A stretch of 64,000 nt of DNA from Enoplolaimus lenunculus (Eukaryota; Nematoda; Enoplea; Enoplida; Thoracostomopsidae), in the NCBI GenBank assembly GCA_030248215.1, contig JASANG010001682.1, positions 19,642-83,641 of the forward strand, written 5' to 3'. The position numbers and the translations under genes are program-made. The notes beneath the pieces were generated by a model that saw nothing but the letters and a program-made list of their open reading frames with translations, ran no database searches and was not told the origin of the DNA. Shown here in pieces: positions 46,255 through 57,900 of this stretch (position 1 is the first letter of the stretch; each line of letters begins with the position of its first letter).

Positions 46255-46350
46255 ATCTACTATAGATGGGCACCGGATATCCGGATATGAAAAATATCCG
46301 GATATGTATCCGAAATGAAACGTGTATCCGGATATCCGAGATGTTATTGT
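46255..46350. repeat. ATATCCGG-rich repeat fragment
   Basis: Contains gatgggcaccggatatccgg, gatatgaaaaatatccggat and ggatatccgagatg, several overlapping inverted copies of ATATCCGG. It resembles the end of hAT-like elements. Mirror at 58341-58436. The rest of 45054-47960 shows no gene that I can support. Confidence 0.45.
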
Positions 46351-47967
46351 GTAAAAAAAATTTCGAATAGTTTGCATTGTTTCACCGTTAAAGCAGCTGG
46401 AGCTGACGAAAATAAATTCTGTATTCAAGCCTGAATTAAAATATTGAACCACATTCCTGCATATTTCCGTGATGATTTAAAATTTGATTTCTTAAAACAT
46501 CCCAAAATTAAAAAACTTCAGTTTAACTTGATATTAATCGGAATAATGACTTCGAATTTTTTAAATCTCATAATTAGCCAAGTGAAAAATTTGCATCGAA
46601 TACGCACCCTCAACTACTAAATACGTTACCTTTGCAATAAACAAAATTTACTAAAATATACATATACCAAGTCGTGTCGCGAGATTACATACTGGGTGTC
46701 ATTTTAAACTGATCGATCTTGATTTAATAAGACGCCAAGCCTAACTGAGTATGAAGCTACAGTCCAAAAGTACTTTGTCAGCGATTGTAGCTATCTGAAT
46801 ACTGAACACCTTATTGAGGGTTTGGGGCAGCGACAACCTCACCCTGCTTAGTGTTTTTTCAAAATGCGGAAGAAACAATGAAGCTACAGCGTCGTCCCTC
46901 CTGAAGAGAGAAAAAGAAAAAGTAAAAAATTAATTCAAAAAGATTGGTTGCTATGGAAAAAGGTTCCTCCTACGTTTTTGTCGTGAAATTAATAGATATT
47001 AGGTGCGCTAAATTAGTCATAATAGGCATTATATGACGCAATTCGACTCAGCGCGTCGCTTTTACGTAGTAATATACATGAAAAAATATAGATTTGATTT
47101 GATTGAAATTATCAGGGGGGTTATGAGGAGCCAAATCGGAAATATGTACCGGTATATTAAGACTAGAGCGGGTCCTAAAGATTTGGACAAAATTACTTTT
47201 AGCAATGTAACAACCAAAATATATTCCTAAGTTTAAGCCTCCTCGGCGTAAAAAACACAAGTCTAAAAGCTTAAGCCTAGGCCCAAGCAAAAAACATAAT
47301 AGTCTAAAATTTAAGCTGGAATCTAGTGAATCCAGAGAAGGGGGAGCGGGGCGGCGTACGCCACCTTGTCAGAAATGTTTTTGTAATAAAATGGTACGGT
47401 CTTACATTACAATTTTCCCTTCAGAAATTTTTTTGTGGTGAAATGATAAGGTTCCCCTACATTACAGTTCTCCCCCTCAAAAATTTTGCGTTTCAAAACA
47501 TTAATATCCTGACCCGTTCAGAAATTTCAGGATCAGCCGCTGAAAGCAGGGCACCACAAAAATAACATAGGCTGATATTTGTACGATTGAGCGTAAGTAT
47601 ATTTTAACGTGGTTCTTTCTTCTTGGAATGGAAAGCGACTCATGTACTCATATACAGTTCGAGATAAGGGTGACATCTGATAGATCGGAGGCAAACCAAA
47701 TCAACTCACTAGGTGACCAATGAAAGTATTTATTACTGAGTAGCAATCTCCTAAACCGAATACCCAGCACTATTGAACCCATCACTAATATTTACGTTTC
47801 GCACGGTAGCATTTGCCGTGCACTTTTGTGCATGTGACATATTATTTATGGAGTAAACTATTCTTACGTTCATTCATCAAGAGGCGAGTGGTAGTTTCCT
47901 TATGCTGATGCAGAAATAAATATTACAACTCGAACTGAGTCAAATACAAATTTTGTTGGAAGTTCCG

Positions 47968-48119
47968 CCTATGTAAAGAACAGGGGCGGAACAGTATGGC
48001 CCAACGTAAGAATGAGCATATTCCTAAGCATATAGCCAAGGAAAAAAGTAGTTTAAAGCTTAAGCTTAGTTTATTGCAGTCTCGCAGAAAACTTTCCGCC
48101 CCTGAATTTTACATGGGCC
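47968..48119. mobile_element. MITE, CCCATGTA-AAGAACAGGGG family
   Basis: Ends CCTATGTAAAGAACAGGGGC and, inverted, ttccgcccctgaattttaca then tgggc. The interior has cctaagcatatagcc and a cttaagcttag palindrome. Mirror copy at about 56570-56724. Confidence 0.6.
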
Positions 48120-48130
48120 TGAAATTTCAG

Positions 48131-49104
48131 CGGTTGCGGTAGTGACATTTTATTCCTTTTTTATAAAAGTTGTATTTATGAGTTGCTGTGCCCGCAACTG
48201 CAAAATGAGAATCGTACGGGGGGACAATTTTTTACAGTGACGTAAAGACCCAAAGGAGTCTGGGCCAATGTAAAGGACAGGGGCGGAACAGTATTATAAG
48301 CATATTCGTAAACCTAAGCCTAAGCATAAGAATGAGTATTCCTATAAGCCTAAGCCAAGTGAAAAAAGTAGCCTAAAGCTTATGCTTACTCTATTCTAGT
48401 CTCACAGAAAAATCATCGGCCCCTGATCTTAAATGGGAGAGATCCATAAACGGATAGTCTCTAAACCATAACCTAAGTCCATACATTGTGATTATCCCTG
48501 ATTGTAGTGCATAAATGACACCAGGTCTAAATAAAGTTGAGTTCGGATGAATGGCTTCAAAGAGTTAGTTATAAGGCTATACTCTCAGTATAAAATCCTG
48601 GCTACGTCCGGTTGCGGTAGTGACATTTTATTCCTTTTTTATAAAAGTTGTATTTATGAGTTGCTGTGCCCGCAACTGCAAAATGAGAATCGTACGGGGG
48701 GACAATTTTTTACAGTGACGTAAACAGTATAACGGAAGACCCAAATAAGAGTCTGGGCCAATGTAAAGAACAGGGGCGGAACAGTATTATAAGCATATTC
48801 GTAAACCTAAGCCTAAGCATAAGAATGAGTATTCCTATAAGCCTAAGCCAAGCGAAAAAAGTAGCCTAAAGCTTATGCTTACTCTATTCTAGTCCCACAG
48901 AAAAATCATCGGCCCCTGATCTGAAATGGGAGAGATCCGTAAACGGATAGTCTCTAAACCATAACCTAAGTCCATACATTGTGATTATCCCTGATTGTAG
49001 TGCATAAATGACACCAGGTCTAAATAAAGTTGAGTTCGGATGAATGGCTTCAAAGAGTAAGTTATAAGGCTATACTCTCTTAGTATAAAATCCTGGCTAC
49101 GTCC
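48131..49104. repeat. tandem duplication of a ~480-bp unit, each holding one MITE
   Basis: The block starting ggttgcggtagtgacatttt at 48131 starts again at 48609; both units end tcctggctacgtcc. Differences include an extra cagtataacggaag in the second unit. Each unit contains a MITE with GGGCCAATGTAAAG ends (48262-48437, 48754-48930). The mirror lies at about 55588-56560. Confidence 0.75.
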
Positions 49105-49402
49105 TTCACTAAATTAACGCGCGATGAGATTCCCTTAAAACGAGAGTGGTTCAGGGAAGCGAAACGGATATTGGAGTATAAAAGCTTTAAAAATGTTTTA
49201 TTTTTCTGCCAACGCAATTGAAACGTTCAAATATTCACCAGGTTTTCTAAAATTTTAAAGAAAAAATGGCGGATGCATCGAAATTTTTAAGATTTTGGAT
49301 GAATTTCATAATTTTCATTTAGTTTTGCTCTAAGCGGGGGGAGAGGTAACAAACTCTCCAAATGTCTAGCATTGGCGTATTCATTATAGACAGCTTTATC
49401 GA

Positions 49403-49562
49403 CATGGGCGTGACCAGGGTTTCGGAAAGGGGAGCGTTACGTTGTACTAAAAATTTCCAAGGGGTTTCGTACGGTGCAAACTGAAATCGTGTCTCAAAAT
49501 CCCAGTATACAAAAATCCCAAACGGGGAGTTGATACCTGAAACCCCCTTGGATACGCCCTTG
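49403..49562. mobile_element. 160-bp hAT-like MITE
   Basis: Ends CATGGGCGTGACCAGGGTTT and, inverted, CAAGGGCGTATCCAAGGGGG. Flanks TTTATCGA (49395-49402) and TTTATTGT (49563-49570) match at six of eight bases. Mirror copy in the right arm at about 55129-55288. Confidence 0.6.
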
Positions 49563-49634
49563 TTTATTGTAAATAAATTTATGCATAAGGAGAAGGGGTT
49601 TGAACGCTTTTTTGCCTACGCTATACTCCGGCAC

Positions 49635-49745
49635 AACCACAGCTACAACAAAGATTATGACTACCACCACAACCACTACAACTAAAACACCGACTACGAC
49701 TACCACCACAACCACTACAATTAAACAACAGCAACATCTACGACT
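49635..49745. repeat. degenerate (ACN)n microsatellite
   Basis: Runs of cacaaccac, gactaccac and acaactaaaac. A second stretch lies at 50741-50830 on the other side of the DINE-like element, so the element probably inserted in one tract. In the other strand it produces a Val-rich open frame with no biological meaning. Confidence 0.6.
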
Positions 49746-49762
49746 ACAACCATATTAATAAA

Positions 49763-50740
49763 ACCAGTCGTAGTGGGACTACATTTATTGAGTGAAGCTC
49801 GAACGCACGTAAGCAATTAAGCTAATATGCAAATTAGCTATTAGCTAACTATTCAATTATCGGTTTTGGATGTTTGTAAACTATTTATTCAAATTCCTCG
49901 CATCCAAAAACCCTTCAGCCACTCTAATAATTTTTGGAATAATTTAAAAAGTACTAATTTTGTTTTGTCAATTAAGCTAATAGGCAAATTAGTTATTAGC
50001 TAACTATTCAATTATCGGTTTTGGAGGTTTGTAAACAATTTATTCAGATTCTTCGCACCCAAAAAACTACAGTAAGCCCGAATAATTATTGAAATAATTT
50101 AAAAAGTCCTAGTTTTGTCTTGTCAATTAAGCTAATATGCAAATTAGCTATTAGCTAACTATTCAATTATCGGTTTTGGATGTTTGTAAACTATTTATTC
50201 AAATTCCTCGCACCAAAAATCCTTTAGTGCTGAAATTATATTGCTTTTAACATTAATAATTAGTGAAATATTGTAAAAAGTCCTAATTTAGGCTTATAAA
50301 CTATGCTAATATGCAAATTATCTATTAGCTAACTGCTCAATTATCGGTTTTGGAGGTTTGTAAACAGTCTCCGCAGACTTCTCGCACCCAAAAACCCTTT
50401 AATGCTAAAATTAGATTGCTTCTTACTGTAATAATTAGTGAAATATTGTCGAAAGTTCTAATTTAGGCTTAATTTATTATGCAAATTATCCGTAGCTAAT
50501 AAACGGCTTAAAATTTAAAACCTCAATGCGACGTTAACACCACAGCATAACTGGCTTTCAAACAAAAAAAGTTTATCAAAATCGGTTCAGCCGTTCCTGA
50601 GATTCTTTTCGGACGGACAGACGGACAGACGGACGGACGGACAGACGGACGGACGGACATCCACCTTTCGACCCCCAAGTACAAAACATAAAAAGGTTCG
50701 TGAAACTCCGCGCTTCGCTCGGAGTTTCGCTTCGCTCAAT
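49763..50740 (-). mobile_element. DINE-1/Helentron-like element, most complete copy
   Basis: Minus-strand element: 5' ATTGAGCGAAGCGAAACTCC with hairpin GAAACTCCG/CGGAGTTTC, GTCY tract at about 50616-50665, tcaggaacggctgaaccgat, four to five internal repeats, and 3' end TTCACTCAATAAATGTAGTC then CCACTACGACTGGT, with the palindrome GTAGT/ACTAC just before CTGG. Confidence 0.7.
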
Positions 50741-51465
50741 AACTGCTACAACGACTACGACTACGACCACACAACCACTACCACTACAAATCAACTATTA
50801 ATACTACAACTACTGTAGTAGTACCAAGAGTTGTTGATGATCACTCTTTTTTTACAAATTCGTAAAAATTATGTGGTACATAATGTACTGCCCGGCGTCG
50901 GGTATTCGGCAGACCCTCCCCCTTATTAGAAGATAATTAAACAATTGCTGCCTTGAAAACGCATGGGTTTTAAAAGCATAAGAAAAGCAAGTTTACAATT
51001 TTAGAATATTTGAACATAGGAAATTGAGAGAATCGGTAAATTTTACAGCTCGCTCTGAATGTTAAGCGGAGCGGGTAGGCCAAAAATGCAACGTATGTTA
51101 GTTATATTTTTTGTACACAGAATGTGCTTATTTGCACATTCTTGTGCAAATGAACATCCACTCAAGCAGCGCCAAGTACTACGACGACTTTATAAAAGTC
51201 AATTCCAGCTGGAGCCTGTAAATTTTATATAAATATAATAAAGATTATTATTTCATATGTCATCAAGTCATGGTATCACTTGTAAAAATACAAAAATTGA
51301 AATTAAATGTTAGGAATTCTAGCGCACCTAAGTGTTAAACTTATTAACAAATAGGCAAAGCGCCAGATATAGCGATGAGTTTGTGATGAACGTTTGTGAA
51401 AATTATACTAAGGGCAGTATTTGGTACTGCTTTTAGGTATGACAAATATTAGTAGTATACACCCC

Positions 51466-51510
51466 CCCTTGGGACAGTCGTAAGAGGCTGTCCCTAGGGG
51501 GGGTTTTCTT
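51466..51510. repeat. strong 19-bp-stem hairpin with poly-C/poly-G arms
   Basis: ACCCCCCCTTGGGACAGTC, a 7-base loop, then GCTGTCCCTAGGGGGGGTT. Identical hairpin at about 53385-53430 in the other arm. No gene around it; function unknown. Confidence 0.6.
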
Positions 51511-51612
51511 GATGATTTGCAGTTGTACTTTTAGTATTAAAAACACCCACACCCTGACAGAGTATGTTATTATGAGTCTTGATGACTAATACTTGTTAAT
51601 TTCTTGTTTCAG

Positions 51613-51636
51613 GTACAAGCATCAAGACGAAAAAAG
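51613..51636 (+). CDS. possible 24-nt microexon after PDZ3
   Basis: Acceptor cttgtttcag and donor gtgctt bracket 24 bases that read RYKHQDEK in the phase left by exon 32 and leave phase 2. The polypyrimidine tract is good, but there is no homology to confirm it and the donor is weak. What follows at 51710 is repeat-derived. Confidence 0.3.
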
Positions 51637-51960
51637 GTGCTTTACACTTTTTTATATTGTTTGTTCATAATTACTATATAAGTAAATTTTATGTGTTTTT
51701 TGTTAGGAGTGTTAAGCAGTGTGTAACCAGCTGTCCGTTTCCCGTAAAAATCGACGTCCGTTTCCGTTATAGAAATAACAGAAATTACGTTCATCCAAAA
51801 TCTTAAAAATTTCGGAGCATTTGATATATTTCATTGAAATACCCGTGAATTTATGCCAAAATCTTAAAAATTTCGGAGCATTTGATATATTTCTTTGAAA
51901 TACCCGTGAATTTATGCACGTTTTCAGTTGTGTTGGAAGAAAAAAACATTCGAAACTTTT

Positions 51961-52124
51961 CCCCATGTATAGAACAGGGCATGAACAGTAGTGTAAGTAT
52001 ATTCCTAAGCCTAAGCGTATGGATGAACCTATTCCTAAACCTAAGCAAAGATTAGTCTAAAGCTTAAACTGACTGTATTGTAGCCTGTTCGGAAAACGAT
52101 CCGACCCTGTTCTATACATGGGCC
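51961..52124. mobile_element. MITE, CCCATGTATAGAACAGGG family, best copy
   Basis: Ends CCCCATGTATAGAACAGGGC and GACCCTGTTCTATACATGGG. The interior has atattcctaagcctaagcgt and attcctaaacctaagc. Mirror copy at 52770-52933. Other members at 52290-52410 and 52450-52607 form the inverted-repeat centre. Confidence 0.7.
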
Positions 52125-52289
52125 GAAACTTTTATACTTCAATATCCGTTTACTCCATGTTTAATATACTTTTATATCCGTTCCCTTTTCGTTTACTCCA
52201 TGCTTATAATATATGTTTCAGCTAAAGCCTACATGCATAGGTGAAGATCGGTTCGTTTTTCACAGGACTAAGGTTAGACTAATTTTGGT

Positions 52290-52410
52290 GCAGGTATAGA
52301 ACAGGATCGTAACATTAGTATAAACATATTCCTAAGCATAAATATTATTCGAAAGCTTATTCTATTGCAATCCCTCAGAAAACTATGTTCCACTGATCTA
52401 TACACGGTCC
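52290..52410 (+). mobile_element. MITE at the inverted-repeat centre, left member
   Basis: Starts gcaggtatagaacagg, has agtataaacatattcctaag in the interior, and ends ctgatctatacacggtcc. The arm homology ends inside its left terminal repeat at 52302. Confidence 0.6.
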
Positions 52411-52591
52411 GAAGGTGGTAAAGTAGAACTAGGAAAAAGCTGAAAACTAGGGTCCATGTACCGAACAGGGTCTAAACGTTTTCCTGGGGGCTGTAATAGA
52501 ATAAGAGTAATCTTTAAACTAACTTGTTTGCTTAAACCTAGGCACAGACTTTACGCTTAGCAATATGTTTATACTACTGCGTTCCGTTCCC
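52303..52591. other. 289-bp spacer of the inverted repeat
   Basis: The arms stop matching closely at 52302/52592. The spacer contains the bodies of two diverged MITEs of the same family in opposite orientation (about 52290-52410 and 52450-52607) around a 39-bp core at 52411-52449. It is thus itself a loose palindrome, far more diverged than the arms. Confidence 0.8.
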
Positions 52592-52607
52592 GTTCTATAC
52601 CTGCACC
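52450..52607 (-). mobile_element. MITE at the inverted-repeat centre, right member
   Basis: Starts gggtccatgtaccgaacagg and ends cgttctatacctgcacc. The interior read on the minus strand has agtataaacatattgctaag, so it is inverted relative to the left member. The right arm begins inside its terminal repeat at 52592. Confidence 0.6.
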
Positions 52608-54153
52608 AAAATTAGTCTAACCTTAGTCCTGTGAAAAACGAACCGATCTTCACCTATGCATGTAGGCTTTAGCTGAAACATACATTATAAGCATGGAGTA
52701 AACGAAAGGGGAACGGATATAAAAGTATATTAAACATGGAGTAAACGGATATTAAAGTATAAAAGTTTCGGCCCATGTATAGAACAGGGTCGGATCGTTT
52801 TCCGAACAGGCTACAATACAGTCAGTTTAAGCTTTAGACTAATCTTTGCTTAGGTTTAGGAATAGGTTCATCCATACGCTTAGGCTTAGGAATATACTTA
52901 CACTACTGTTCATGCCCTGTTCTATACATGGGGAAAAGTTTCGAATGTTTTTTCTTCCAACACAACTGAAAACGTGCATAAATTCACGGGTATTTCAAAG
53001 AAATATACCAAATGCTCCGAAATTTTTAAGATTTTGGCATAAATTCACGGGTATTTCAAAGAAATATATCAAATGCTCCGAAATTTTTAAGATTTTCGAT
53101 GAACGTAATTTCTGTTATTTCTATAACGGAAACGGACGTCGATTTTTACGGGAAAGGGACAGCTGGTTACACCCTGCTTAACACTCCTAACAAAAAACAC
53201 ATAAAATTTACTTATATAGTAATTATGAACAAACAATATAAAAAAGTGTAAAGCACCTTTTTTTCGTCTTGATGCTTGTACCTGAAACAAGAAATTAACA
53301 AGTATTAGTCATCAAGACTCATAATAACATACTCTGTCAGGGTGTGGGTGTTTTTACTACTAAAAGTACAACTGCAAATCATCAAGAAAACCCCCCCTAG
53401 GGACAGCCTCTTACGACTGTCCCAAGGGGGGGTGTATACTACTAATATTTGTCATACCTAAAAGCAGTACCAAATACTGCCCTTAGTATAATTTTCACAA
53501 ACGTTCATCACAAACTCATCGCTATATCTGGCGCTTTGCCTATTTGTTAATAAGTTTAACACTTAGGTGCGCTAGAATTCCTAACATTTAATTTCAATTT
53601 TTGTATTTTTACAAGTGATACCATGACTTGATGACATATGAAATAATAATCTTTATTATATTTATATAAAATTTACAGGCTCCAGCTGGAATTGACTTTT
53701 ATAAAGTCGTCGTAGTACTTGGCGCTGCTTGAGTGGATGTTCATTTGCACAAGAATGTGCAAATAAGCACATTCTGTGTACAAAAAATATAACTAACATA
53801 CGTTGCATTTTTGGCCTACCCGCTCCGCTTAACATTCAGAGCGAGCTGTAAAATTTACCGATTCTCTCAATTTCCTATGTTCAAATATTCTAAAATTGTA
53901 AACTTGCTTTTCTTATGCTTTTAAAACCCATGCGTTTTCAAGGCAGCAATTGTTTAATTATCTTCTAATAAGGGGGAGGGTCTGCCGAATACCCGACGCC
54001 GGGCAGTACATTATGTACCACATAATTTTTACGAATTTGTAAAAAAAGAGTGATCATCAACAACTCTTGGTACTACTACAGTAGTTGTAGTATTAATAGT
54101 TGATTTGTAGTGGTAGTGGTTGTGTGGTCGTAGTCGTAGTCGTTGTAGCAGTT

Positions 54154-54990
54154 ATTGAGCGAAGCGAAACTCCGAGCGAAGCGCGGAGTTTCACGAACCT
54201 TTTTATGTTTTGTACTTGGGGGTCGAAAGGTGGATGTCCGTCCGTCCGTCTGTCCGTCCGTCCGTCTGTCCGTCTGTCCGTCCGAAAAGAATCTCAGGAA
54301 CGGCTGAACCGATTTTGATAAACTTTTTTTGTTTGAAAGCCAGTTATGCTGTGGTGTTAACGTCGCATTGAGGTTTTAAATTTTAAGCCGTTTATTAGCT
54401 ACGGATAATTTGCATAATAAATTAAGCCTAAATTAGAACTTTCGACAATATTTCACTAATTATTACAGTAAGAAGCAATCTAATTTTAGCATTAAAGGGT
54501 TTTTGGGTGCGAGAAGTCTGCGGAGACTGTTTACAAACCTCCAAAACCGATAATTGAGCAGTTAGCTAATAGATAATTTGCATATTAGCATAGTTTATAA
54601 GCCTAAATTAGGACTTTTTACAATATTTCACTAATTATTAATGTTAAAAGCAATATAATTTCAGCACTAAAGGATTTTTGGTGCGAGGAATTTGAATAAA
54701 TAGTTTACAAACATCCAAAACCGATAATTGAATAGTTAGCTAATAGCTAATTTGCATATTAGCTTAATTGACAAGACAAAACTAGGACTTTTTAAATTAT
54801 TTCAATAATTATTCGGGCTTACTGTAGTTTTTTGGGTGCGAAGAATCTGAATAAATTGTTTACAAACCTCCAAAACCGATAATTGCATAGTTAGCTAATA
54901 ACTAATTTGCCTATTAGCTTAATTGACAAAACAAAATTAGTACTTTTTAAATTATTCCAAAAATTATTAGAGTGGCTGAAGGGTTTTTGG
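54154..54990 (+). mobile_element. DINE-1/Helentron-like element, mirror copy with 3' end deleted
   Basis: Mirror of 49763-50740. It keeps the 5' hairpin, the GTCY tract (54238-54284) and internal repeats, but breaks off after gctgaagggtttttgga and joins cgtagtcggtgttttagttg directly. About 204 bp present in the left arm, including the CTGG end, are missing. Confidence 0.75.
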
Positions 54991-57900
54991 ACGTAGTCGG
55001 TGTTTTAGTTGTAGTGGTTGTGGTGGTAGTCATAATCTTTGTTGTAGCTGTGGTTGTGCCGGAGTATAGCGTAGGCAAAAAAGCGTTCAAACCCCTTCTC
55101 CTTATGCATAAATTTATTTACAATAAACAAGGGCGTATCCAAGGGGGTTTCAGGTATCAACTCCCCGTTTGGGATTTTTGTATACTGGGATTTTGAGACA
55201 CGATTTCAGTTTGCACCATACGAAACCCCTTGGAAATTTTTAGTACAACGTAACGCTCCCCTTTCCGAAACCCTGGTCACGCCCATGTCGATAAAGCTGT
55301 CTATAATGAATACGCCAATGCTAGACATTTGGAGAGTTTGTTACCTCTCCCCCCGCTTAGAGCAAAACTAAATGAAAATTATGAAATTCATCCAAAATCT
55401 TAAAAATTTCGATGCATCCGCCATTTTTTCTTTAAAATTTTAGAAAACCTGGTGAATATTTGAACGTTTCAATTGTGTTGGCAGAAAAATAAAACATTTT
55501 TAAAGCTTTTATACTCCAATATCCGTTTCGCTTCCCTGAACCACTCTCGTTTTAAGGGAATCTCATCGCGCGTTAATTTAGTGAAGGACGTAGCCAGGAT
55601 TTTATACTAAGAGAGTATAGCCTTATAACTTACTCTTTGAAGCCATTCATCCGAACTCAACTTTATTTAGACCTGGTGTCATTTATGCACTACAATCAGG
55701 GATAATCACAATGTATGGACTTAGGTTATGGTTTAGAGACTACCCGTTTACGGATCTCTCCCATTTCAGATCAGGGGCCGATGATTTTTCTGTGGGACTA
55801 GAATAGAGTAAGCATAAGCTTTAGGCTACTTTTTTCGCTTGGCTTAGGCTTATAGGAATACTCATTCTTATGCTTAGGCTTAGGTTTACGAATATGCTTA
55901 TAATACTGTTCCGCCCCTGTTCTTTACATTGGCCCAGACTCTTATTTGGGTCTTCCGTTATACTGTTTACGTCACTGTAAAAAATTGTCCCCCCGTACGA
56001 TTCTCATTTTGCAGTTGCGGGCACCGCAACTCATAAATACAACTTTTATAAAAAAGGAATAAAATGTCACTACCGCAACCGGACGTAGCCAGGATTTTAT
56101 ACTGAGAGTATAGCCTTATAACTAACTCTTTGAAGCCATTCATCCGAACTCAACTTTATTTAGACCTGGTGTCATTTATGCACTACAATCAGGGATAATC
56201 ACAATGTATGGACTTAGGTTATGGTTTAGAGACTATCCGTTTATGGATCTCTCCCATTTAAGATCAGGGGCCGATGATTTTTCTGTGAGACTAGAATAGA
56301 GTAAGCATAAGCTTTAGGCTACTTTTTTCACTTGGCTTAGGCTTATAGGAATACTCATTCTTATGCTTAGGCTTAGGTTTACGAATATGCTTATAATACT
56401 GTTCCGCCCCTGTCCTTTACATTGGCCCAGACTCCTTTGGGTCTTTACGTCACTGTAAAAAATTGTCCCCCCGTACGATTCTCATTTTGCAGTTGCGGGC
56501 ACAGCAACTCATAAATACAACTTTTATAAAAAAGGAATAAAATGTCACTACCGCAACCGCTGAAATTTCAGGCCCATGTAAAATTCAGGGGCGGAAAGTT
56601 TTCTGCGAGACTGCAATAAACTAAGCTTAAGCTTTAAACTACTTTTTTCCTTGGCTATATGCTTAGGAATATGCTCATTCTTACGTTGGGCCATACTGTT
56701 CCGCCCCTGTTCTTTACATAGGCGGAACTTCCAACAAAATTTGTATTTGACTCAGTTCGAGTTGTAATATTTATTTCTGCATCAGCATAAGGAAACTACC
56801 ACTCGCCTCTTGATGAATGAACGTAAGAATAGTTTACTCCATAAATAATAAGTCACATGCACAAAAGTGCACGGCAAATGCTACCGTGCGAAACGTAAAT
56901 ATTAGTGATGGGTTCAATAGTGCTGGGTATTCGGTTTAGGAGATTGCTACTCAGTAATAAATACTTTCATTGGTCACCTAGTGAGTTGATTTGGTTTGCC
57001 TCCGATCTATCAGATGTCACCCTTATCTCGAACTGTATATGAGTACATGAGTCGCTTTCCATTCCAAGAAGAAAGAACCACGTTAAAAATATACTTACGC
57101 TCAATCGTACAAATATCAGCCTATGTTATTTTTGTGGTGCCCTGCTTTCAGCGGCTGATCCTGAAATTTCTGAACGGGTCAGGATATTAATGTTTTGAAA
57201 CGCAAAATTTTTGAGGGGGAGAACTGTAATGTAGGGGAACCTTATCATTTCACCACAAAAAAATTTCTGAAGGGAAAATTGTAATGTAAGACCGTACCAT
57301 TTTATTACAAAAACATTTCTGACAAGGTGGCGTACGCCGCCCCGCTCCCCCTTCTCTGGATTCACTAGATTCCAGCTTAAATTTTAGACTATTATGTTTT
57401 TTGCTTGGGCCTAGGCTTAAGCTTTTAGACTTGTGTTTTTTACGCCGAGGAGGCTTAAACTTAGGAATATATTTTGGTTGTTACATTGCTAAAAGTAATT
57501 TTGTCCAAATCTTTAGGACCCGCTCTAGTCTTAATATACCGGTACATATTTCCGATTTGGCTCCTCATAACCCCCCTGATAATTTCAATCAAATCAAATC
57601 TATATTTTTTCATGTATATTACTACGTAAAAGCGACGCGCTGAGTCGAATTGCGTCATATAATGCCTATTATGACTAATTTAGCGCACCTAATATCTATT
57701 AATTTCACGACAAAAACGTAGGAGGAACCTTTTTCCATAGCAACCAATCTTTTTGAATTAATTTTTTACTTTTTCTTTTTCTCTCTTCAGGAGGGACGAC
57801 GCTGTAGCTTCATTGTTTCTTCCGCATTTTGAAAAAACACTAAGCAGGGTGAGGTTGTCGCTGCCCCAAACCCTCAATAAGGTGTTCAGTATTCAGATAG

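Larger units (their letters stand above)
40707..52302 (+). repeat. left arm of a >11.4-kb inverted repeat
   Basis: Reverse complement of the right arm 52592-64000. Paired coordinates sum to 104707 near the outer edge, 104691-104692 over 43.4-49.7 kb, and 104894 from 50.6 kb inwards, showing small indels and one indel of about 204 bp. It contains exons 27-32 and a dense cluster of MITEs. The outer limit is unknown because the right arm runs off the window. Confidence 0.95.

Noticed and set aside
49494-49715. Val-rich frame resembling a membrane segment
   Set aside because: It comes from the (ACN)n microsatellite read on the other strand.
50576-50794. Frame with repeated SVRPSVRLSVR peptides
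   Set aside because: It is the translated (GTCY)n tract of a DINE-like element.
51714-51810. Possible terminal exon after the 24-nt microexon
   Set aside because: The sequence starts at a CAGGGTGTAACC-type MITE end in the mirror arm and its frame ends quickly; more likely repeat than exon.
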